From Auanema rhodensis (lineage: Eukaryota > Nematoda > Chromadorea > Rhabditida > Rhabditidae): 64,000 bases of DNA. Positions within the stretch are counted from its first letter, which is position 1. Each line of letters begins with the position of its first letter. The DNA lies in assembly GCA_964057225.1 (NCBI GenBank), contig OZ059898.1, positions 2,418,001-2,482,000 on the forward strand. Direction: 5' to 3'. Below the pieces are notes generated by a model. It did no database searches. It saw nothing but the letters and a program-made list of their open reading frames with translations, and was not told the DNA's origin. Shown one piece after another: positions 55,809 to 64,000 of the stretch. The position numbers and the translations under genes were made by a program.

Positions 55809-57212
55809 CATAACTAATTTTTGTATCAAGCGTTTTTCAATGTAGTATAGTGCATTCGATGCGGATTTTTAAGCTGCGTCGAGCTGTGTTATCAGATTTG
55901 CGCTAGCTTAAAAATGCACCGAGATATCAACTGATATAAGTTCACACTTATATCCTCGATTTTCACCCTGAAGAAATAATTTTTTTGTTGAATAACATTG
56001 TCCATCGTCTTTGCCTTGAAAAATGGAATCTAAAAACATCTACTTTTTGCTAAATTATTTTGAAATTTTTCGAAAAAATTTTTGTCAAAATGTTTTTGGA
56101 AGCAATGTTGAGTGTACATGGAAACTCAACATACACTAATGCATCATTTTTCAAACGATCATAACTAATTTTTGTATTAAGCGTTTCTCAATGTAGCATA
56201 GTGCATTCGATGCGGATTTTCAAGCTGCGTCGATCTGTGTTATCAGATTTGCGCTAGCTTAAAAATGCACCGAGATATCAACTGATATAAGTTCACACAT
56301 ATATATCCGATTTTCACCCTGAAGAATTAATTTTTTCGTTGAATAACATTGTCCATCGTCTTTGCCTTGAAAAAAGGAATCTAAAAACATCTACTTTTTG
56401 CTAAATTATTTTGAAATTTTTCGAAAAAATTTTTGTCAAAATGTTTTTGGAAGCAATGTTGAGTGTACATGGAAACTCAACATACACTAATGCATCATTT
56501 TTCAAACAATCATAACTAATTTTTGTATTAAGCGTTTCTCAATGTAGTATAGTGCATTCGATGCGGATTTTAAAGCTGCGTCGATCTGTGTTATCAGATT
56601 TGCGCTAGCTTAAAAATGCACCGAGATATCAACTGATATAAGTTCACACTTATATCCTCGATTTTCACCCTGAAGAAATAATTTTTTCGTTGAATAACAT
56701 TGTCCATCGTCTTTGCCTTGAAAAAAGGAATCTAAAAACATCTACTTTTTGCTAAATTATTTTGAAATTTTTCGAAAAAATTTTTGTCAAAATGTTTTTG
56801 GAAGCAATGTTGAGTGTACATGGAAACTCAACATACACTAATGCATCATTTTTCAAACGATCATAACTAATTTTTGTATTAAGCGTTTCTCAATGTAGTA
56901 TAGTGCATTCGATCCGGATTTTTAAGATGCGTCGATCTGTGTTATCAGATTTGCGCTAGCTTAAAAATGCACCGAGATATCAACTGATATAAGTTCACAC
57001 TTATATCCTCGATTTTCACCCTGAAGAATTAATTTTTTCGTTGAATAACATTGTCCATCGTCTTTGCCTTGAAAAAAGGAATCTAAAAACATCTACTTTT
57101 TGCTAAATTATTTTGAAATTTTTCGAAAAAATTTTTGTCAAAATGTTTTTGGAAGCAATGTTGAGTGTACATGGAAACTCAACATACACTAATGCATCAT
57201 TTTTCAAACGAT
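55809..57212. repeat. C''-F2-G''-Y, short form of the right-hand multimer
   Basis: Monomers 160 to 163. F2 (56160) has 140A, 146A, 147T, 148C and 349A. G'' (56511) keeps only A62 of the G markers. Y (56862) has T19, C53 and A66. Relative to the seven-monomer unit that follows, I, A/F2 and one G'' are missing. Confidence 0.85.
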
Positions 57213-59669
57213 CATAACTAATTTTTGTATCAAGCGTTTTTCAATGTAGTATAGTGCATTCGATGCGGATTTTTAAGCTGCGTCGAGCTGTGTTATCAGA
57301 TTTGCGCTAGCTTAAAAATGCACCGAGATATCAACTGATATAAGTTCACACTTATATCCTCGATTTTCACCCTGAAGAAATAATTTTTTTGTTGAATAAC
57401 ATTGTCCATCGTCTTTGCCTTGAAAAATGGAATCTAAAAACATCTACTTTTTGCTAAATTATTTTGAAATTTTTCGAAAAAATTTTTGTCAAAATGTTTT
57501 TGGAAGCAATGTTGAGTGTACATGGAAACTCAACATACACTAATGCATCATTTTTCAAACGATCATAACTAATTTTTGTATTAAGCGTTTCTCAATGTAG
57601 CATAGTGCATTCGATGCGGATTTTCAAGCTGCGTCGATCTGTGTTATCAGATTTGCGCTAGCTTAAAAATGCACCGAGATATCAACTGATATAAGTTCAC
57701 ACATATATATCCGATTTTCACCCTGAAGAATTAATTTTTTCGTTGAATAACATTGTCCATCGTCTTTGCCTTGAAAAAAGGAATCTAAAAACATCTACTT
57801 TTTGCTAAATTATTTTGAAATTTTTCGAAAAAATTTTTGTCAAAATGTTTTTGGAAGCAATGTTGAGTGTACATGGAAACTCAACATACACTAATGCATC
57901 ATTTTTCAAACAATCATAACTAATTTTTGTATTAAGCGTTTCTCAATGTAGTATAGTGCATTCGATGCGGATTTTAAAGCTGCGTCGATCTGTGTTATCA
58001 GATTTGCGCTAGCTTAAAAATGCACCGAGATATCAACTGATATAAGTTCACACTTATATCCTCGATTTTCACCCTGAAGAAATAATTTTTTCGTTGAATA
58101 ACATTGTCCATCGTCTTTGCCTTGAAAAAAGGAATCTAAAAACATCTACTTTTTGCTAAATTATTTTGAAATTTTTCGAAAAAATTTTTGTCAAAATGTT
58201 TTTGGAAGCAATGTTGAGTGTACATGGAAACTCAACATACACTAATGCATCATTTTTCAAACGATCATAACTAATTTTTGTATTAAGCGTTTCTCAATGT
58301 AGTATAGTGCATTCGATGCGGATTTTTAAGCTGCGTCGATCTGTGTTATCAGATTTGCGCTAGCTTAAAAATGCACCGAGATATCAACTGATATAAGTTC
58401 ACACTTATATCCTCGATTTTCACCCTGAAGAATTAATTTTTTCGTTGAATAACATTGTCCATCGTCTTTGCCTTGAAAAATGGAATCTAAAAACATCTAC
58501 TTTTTGCTAAATTATTTTGAAATTTTTCGAAAAAATTTTTGTCAAAATGTTTTTGGAAGCAATGTTGAGTGTACATGGAAACTCAACATACACTAATGCA
58601 TCATTTTTCAAACGATCATAACTAATTTTTGTATCAAGTGTTTCTCAATGTAATATAGTGCATTCGATGCGGATTTTTAAGCTGCGTCGATCTGTGTTAT
58701 CAGATTTGCGCTAGCTTAAAAATGCACCGAGATATCAACTGATATAAGTTCACACATATATATCCGATTTTCACCCTGAAGAATTAATTTTTTCGTTGAA
58801 TAACATTGTCCATCGTCTTTGCCTTGAAAAAAGGAATCTAAAAACATCTACTTTTTGCTAAATTATTTTGAAATTTTTCGAAAAAATTTTTGTCAAAATG
58901 TTTTTGGAAGCAATGTTGAGTGTACATGGAAACTCAACATACACTAATGCATCATTTTTCAAACAATCATAACTAATTTTTGTATTAAGCGTTTCTCAAT
59001 GTAGTATAGTGCATTCGATGCGGATTTTAAAGCTGCGTCGATCTGTGTTATCAGATTTGCGCTAGCTTAAAAATGCACCGAGATATCAACTGATATAAGT
59101 TCACACTTATATCCTCGATTTTCACCCTGAAGAAATAATTTTTTCGTTGAATAACATTGTCCATCGTCTTTGCCTTGAAAAAAGGAATCTAAAAACATCT
59201 ACTTTTTGCTAAATTATTTTGAAATTTTTCGAAAAAATTTTTGTCAAAATGTTTTTGGAAGCAATGTTGAGTGTACATGGAAACTCAACATACACTAATG
59301 CATCATTTTTCAAACGATCATAACTAATTTTTGTATTAAGCGTTTCTCAATGTAGTATAGTGCATTCGATCCGGATTTTTAAGATGCGTCGATCTGTGTT
59401 ATCAGATTTGCGCTAGCTTAAAAATGCACCGAGATATCAACTGATATAAGTTCACACTTATATCCTCGATTTTCACCCTGAAGAATTAATTTTTTCGTTG
59501 AATAACATTGTCCATCGTCTTTGCCTTGAAAAAAGGAATCTAAAAACATCTACTTTTTGCTAAATTATTTTGAAATTTTTTGAAAAAATTTTTGTCAAAA
59601 TGTTTTTGGAAGCAATGTTGAGTGTACATGGAAACTCAACATACACTAATGCATCATTTTTCAAACGAT
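57213..59669. repeat. Seven-monomer unit C''-F2-G''-I-A/F2-G''-Y
   Basis: Monomers 164 to 170 (2457 bp). The A/F2 hybrid (58617) has T23 and A37 on the left and 140A, 146A, 147T, 148C on the right, and ends in 349A like F2. Each F2 or A/F2 is followed directly by G''. Y at 59319 has 263T. The unit recurs, interrupted, in the next segment. Confidence 0.85.
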
Positions 59670-62600
59670 CATAACTAATTTTTGTATCAAGCGTTTTTCA
59701 ATGTAGTATAGTGCATTCGATGCGGATTTTTAAGCTGCGTCGAGCTGTGTTATCAGATTTGCGCTAGCTTAAAAATGCACCGAGATATCAACTGATATAA
59801 GTTCACACTTATATCCTCGATTTTCACCCTGAAGAAATAATTTTTTTGTTGAATAACATTGTCCATCGTCTTTGCCTTGAAAAATGGAATCTAAAAACAT
59901 CTACTTTTTGCTAAATTATTTTGAAATTTTTCGAAAAAATTTTTGTCAAAATGTTTTTGGAAGCAATGTTGAGTGTACATGGAAACTCAACATACACTAA
60001 TGCATCATTTTTCAAACGATCATAACTAATTTTTGTATTAAGCGTTTCTCAATGTAGCATAGTGCATTCGATGCGGATTTTCAAGCTGCGTCGATCTGTG
60101 TTATCAGATTTGCGCTAGCTTGAAAATGCACCGAGATATCAACTGATATAAGTTCACACATATATATCCGATTTTCACCCTGAAGAATTAATTTTTTCGT
60201 TGAATAACATTGTCCATCGTCTTTGCCTTGAAAAAAGGAATCTAAAAACATCTACTTTTTGCTAAATTATTTTGAAATTTTTCGAAAAAATTTTTGTCAA
60301 AATGTTTTTGGAAGCAATGTTGAGTGTACATGGAAACTCAACATACACTAATGCATCATTTTTCAAACAATCATAACTAATTTTTGTATTAAGCGTTTCT
60401 CAATGTAGTATAGTGCATTCGATGCGGATTTTAAAGCTGCGTCGATCTGTGTTATCAGATTTGCGCTAGCTTAAAAATGCACCGAGATATCAACTGATAT
60501 AAGTTCACACTTATATCCTCGATTTTCACCCTGAAGAAATAATTTTTTCGTTGAATAACATTGTCCATCGTCTTTGCCTTGAAAAAAGGAATCTAAAAAC
60601 ATCTACTTTTTGCTAAATTATTTTGAAATTTTTCGAAAAAATTTTTGTCAAAATGTTTTTGGAAGCAATGTTGAGTGTACATGGAAACTCAACATACACT
60701 AATGCATCATTTTTCAAACGATCATAACTAATTTTTGTATTAAGCGTTTCTCAATGTAGTATAGTGCATTCGATGCGGATTTTTAAGCTGCGTCGATCTG
60801 TGTTATCAGATTTGCGCTAGCTTAAAAATGCACCGAGATATCAACTGATATAAGTTCACACTTATATCCTCGATTTTCACCCTGAAGAATTAATTTTTTC
60901 GTTGAATAACATTGTCCATCGTCTTTGCCTTGAAAAATGGAATCTAAAAACATCTACTTTTTGCTAAATTATTTTGAAATTTTTCGAAAAAATTTTTGTC
61001 AAAATGTTTTTGGAAGCAATGTTGAGTGTACATGGAAACTCAACATACACTAATGCATCATTTTTCAAACGATCATAACTAATTTTTGTATCAAGCGTTT
61101 CTTAATGTAGTATAGTGCATTCGATCCGGATTTTTAAGATGCGTCGATCTGTGTTATCAGATTTGCGCTAGCTTAAAAATGCACCGAGATATCAACTGAT
61201 ATAAGTTCACACTTATATCCTCGATTTTCACCCTGAAGAAATAATTTTTTCGTTGAATAACATTGTCCATCGTCTTTGCCTTGAAAAAAGGAATCTAAAA
61301 ACATCTACTTTTTGCTAAATTATTTTGAAATTTTTTGAAAAAATTTTTGTCAAAATGTTTTTGGAAGCAATGTTGAGTGTACATGGAAACTCAACATACA
61401 CTAATGCATCATTTTTCAAACGATCATAACTAATTTTTGTATCAAGCGTTTCTTAATGTAGTAAAGTGCATTCGATCCGGATTTTTAAGCTGCGTCGATC
61501 TGTGTTATCAGATTTGCGCTAGCTTAAAAATGCACCGAGATATCAACTGATATAAGTTCACACTTATATCCTCGATTTTCACCCTGAAGAAATAATTTTT
61601 TCGTTGAATAACATTGTCCATCGTCTTTGCCTTGAAAAAAGGAATCTTAAAACATCTACTTTTTGCTAAATTATTTTGAAATTTTTCGAAAAAATTTTTG
61701 TCAAAATGTTTTTGGAAGCAATGTTGAGTGTACATGGAAACTCAACATACACTAATGCATCATTTTTCAAACGATCATAACTAATTTTTGTATTAAGCGT
61801 TTCTCAATGTAGCATAGTGCATTCGATGCGGATTTTCAAGCTGCGTCGATCTGTGTTATCAGATTTGCGCTAGCTTAAAAATGCACCGAGATATCAACTG
61901 ATATAAGTTCACACATATATATCCGATTTTCACCCTGAAGAATTAATTTTTTCGTTGAATAACATTGTCCATCGTCTTTGCCTTGAAAAAAGGAATCTAA
62001 AAACATCTACTTTTTGCTAAATTATTTTGAAATTTTTCGAAAAAATTTTTGTCAAAATGTTTTTGGAAGCAATGTTGAGTGTACATGGAAACTCAACATA
62101 CACTAATGCATCATTTTTCAAACAATCATAACTAATTTTTGTATTAAGCGTTTCTCAATGTAGTATAGTGCATTCGATGCGGATTTTAAAGCTGCGTCGA
62201 TCTGTGTTATCAGATTTGCGCTAGCTTAAAAATGCACCGAGATATCAACTGATATAAGTTCACACTTATATCCTCGATTTTCACCCTGAAGAAATAATTT
62301 TTTCGTTGAATAACATTGTCCATCGTCTTTGCCTTGAAAAAAGGAATCTAAAAACATCTACTTTTTGCTAAATTATTTTGAAATTTTTCGAAAAAATTTT
62401 TGTCAAAATGTTTTTGGAAGCAATGTTGAGTGTACATGGAAACTCAACATACACTAATGCATCATTTTTCAAACGATCATAACTAATTTTTGTATTAAGC
62501 GTTTCTCAATGTAGTATAGTGCATTCGATGCGGATTTTTAAGCTGCGTCGATCTGTGTTATCAGATTTGCGCTAGCTTAAAAATGCACCGAGATATCAAC

Positions 62601-63881
62601 TGATATAAGTTCACACTTATATCCTCGATTTTCACCCTGAAGAATTAATTTTTTCGTTGAATAACATTGTCCATCGTCTTTGCCTTGAAAAATGGAATCT
62701 AAAAACATCTACTTTTTGCTAAATTATTTTGAAATTTTTCGAAAAAATTTTTGTCAAAATGTTTTTGGAAGCAATGTTGAGTGTACATGGAAACTCAACA
62801 TACACTAATGCATCATTTTTCAAACGATCATAACTAATTTTTGTATCAAGTGTTTCTCAATGTAATATAGTGCATTCGATGCGGATTTTTAAGCTGCGTC
62901 GATCTGTGTTATCAGATTTGCGCTAGCTTAAAAATGCACCGAGATATCAACTGATATAAGTTCACACATATATATCCGATTTTCACCCTGAAGAATTAAT
63001 TTTTTCGTTGAATAACATTGTCCATCGTCTTTGCCTTGAAAAAAGGAATCTAAAAACATCTACTTTTTGCTAAATTATTTTGAAATTTTTCGAAAAAATT
63101 TTTGTCAAAATGTTTTTGGAAGCAATGTTGAGTGTACATGGAAACTCAACATACACTAATGCATCATTTTTCAAACAATCATAACTAATTTTTGTATTAA
63201 GCGTTTCTCAATGTAGTATAGTGCATTCGATGCGGATTTTAAAGCTGCGTCGATCTGTGTTATCAGATTTGCGCTAGCTTAAAAATGCACCGAGATATCA
63301 ACTGATATAAGTTCACACTTATATCCTCGATTTTCACCCTGAAGAAATAATTTTTTCGTTGAATAACATTGTCCATCGTCTTTGCCTTGAAAAAAGGAAT
63401 CTAAAAACATCTACTTTTTGCTAAATTATTTTGAAATTTTTCGAAAAAATTTTTGTCAAAATGTTTTTGGAAGCAATGTTGAGTGTACATGGAAACTCAA
63501 CATACACTAATGCATCATTTTTCAAACGATCATAACTAATTTTTGTATTAAGCGTTTCTCAATGTAGTATAGTGCATTCGATCCGGATTTTTAAGATGCG
63601 TCGATCTGTGTTATCAGATTTGCGCTAGCTTAAAAATGCACCGAGATATCAACTGATATAAGTTCACACTTATATCCTCGATTTTCACCCTGAAGAATTA
63701 ATTTTTTCGTTGAATAACATTGTCCATCGTCTTTGCCTTGAAAAAAGGAATCTAAAAACATCTACTTTTTGCTAAATTATTTTGAAATTTTTCGAAAAAA
63801 TTTTTGTCAAAATGTTTTTGGAAGCAATGTTGAGTGTACATGGAAACTCAACATACACTAATGCATCATTTTTCAAACGAT
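59670..63881. repeat. Second seven-monomer unit with five-monomer insertion
   Basis: Monomers 171 to 182 read C'', F2, G'', I, B, D2, F2, G'', I, A/F2, G'', Y. This is the same unit as at 57213 with B-D2-F2-G''-I (61074-62828, 1755 bp) added after the first I. The F2-G''-I trimer is thereby duplicated. B at 61074 has 263T, and D2 at 61425 combines 168A with 224T. Confidence 0.8.
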
Positions 63882-64000
63882 CATAACTAATTTTTGTATT
63901 AAGCGTTTCTCAATGTAGCATAGTGCATTCGATGCGGATTTTCAAGCTGCGTCGATCTGTGTTATCAGATTTGCGCTAGCTTAAAAATGCACCGAGATAT
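63882..64000. repeat. Partial F-type monomer at the window edge
   Basis: The last 119 bases carry T19, G37, C38 and C62, so this is an F or F2 left half; the diagnostic right half lies beyond the window. The array clearly continues. Confidence 0.85.

Larger units (their letters stand above)
1..64000. repeat. 351-bp satellite DNA array, 182 full monomers
   Basis: The same unit recurs in direct orientation with no interruption. Monomer starts fall at 1+351k to base 7021 and at 7371+351k from there to 63882, and spot checks at 20007, 35100, 52299 and 63882 keep exact phase. Monomers differ from each other mostly at a limited set of recurrent sites, so by eye they are a few percent or less apart. 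Arrays of this type in eukaryotes are typical of centromeric or pericentromeric heterochromatin; that location is an inference here. No flank is present, so the array is longer than the window on both sides. No gene, RNA gene, mobile element or non-satellite spacer was seen inside it. Confidence 0.98.

Noticed and set aside
1-64000. CRISPR array, because of regular direct repeats
   Set aside because: The repeats are directly adjacent 351-bp units with no unique spacers, and there are no cas genes.
1-64000. Bacterial or viral genome segment
   Set aside because: There is no coding capacity in 64 kb and the sequence is a homogeneous tandem repeat, which is not compatible with a prokaryotic or viral genome region.

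Overview
The whole window is one tandem array of satellite DNA. A 351-bp unit repeats head to tail from base 1 to base 64000: 182 complete monomers (181 of 351 bp, one of 350 bp) and a 119-bp partial monomer at the right edge. I phase monomers from the CATAACTAAT motif. They start at 1+351k up to 7021, and at 7371+351k after that. I see no protein-coding gene, RNA gene, transposon, CRISPR array or unique spacer DNA. The first monomer is 31% G+C by hand count (108 of 351).

A long, homogeneous, AT-rich array with higher-order repeat structure points to a eukaryotic chromosome, most likely centromeric or pericentromeric heterochromatin. An insect or other arthropod is my guess from unit length, composition and lack of CpG depletion. 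I do not recognise the satellite family and cannot name a species.

Monomers fall into a few subfamilies. Numbers are positions within a monomer and the first monomer is the reference. A = reference (T23, A37, A165, T216, A224); Ag adds G212. B = C23 T30 G37 C53 A66, 165G 168A 216A; B' keeps T23. C = C23 T28 G37 G75; C' adds 165G 168A 178T 258A; C'' is C' without 258A. D = C3 C23 T30 G37 A40 C53 A66 with 165G 168A 175C 216A; D2 is like D with T3 and no 175C. E = T19 C23 G37 T45, 165G, usually 224T; I = E without T45. F = T19 C23 G37 C38 C62, 140A 146A 148C, 165G 216A; F2 adds 147T and 349A. G = T19 C23 G33 G37 C61 A62, 165G 168A 216A; G' has only A62 of the 61/62 pair; G'' also lacks G33. H = C3 C23 T30 G37 A40 A66, 165G. 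X = C3 C23 T30 G37 A66 A91, 165G 168A 216A. Y = T19 C23 G37 C53 A66, 165G 216A.

Layout, left to right. 0-11.6 kb: A, B, C, D, D2, E, I only, with duplicated blocks of 6 to 7 monomers. 11.6-28.4 kb: F and G appear, in multimers of 4, 6 and 5 monomers. 28.4-38.3 kb: G' replaces G, with a 5-monomer repeat B-G'-D-I-E and a short dimer run. 38.3-45.6 kb: no G; a 5-monomer C-C'-D-D2-E repeat. 45.6-50.9 kb: a second copy of the 15-monomer block found at 17.2-22.5 kb. 50.9-55.8 kb: mixed monomers. 55.8-64 kb: a 7-monomer repeat built from C'', F2, G'', I and Y, types almost confined to this end.

The noteworthy content is the organisation: several different local higher-order repeats, hybrid monomers that record recombination between subfamilies, a block duplicated about 28 kb away, and a monomer with strongly uneven conservation and three potential hairpins. 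I found no undescribed gene system. All subfamily assignments were made by eye at recurrent variant sites, not by alignment software.
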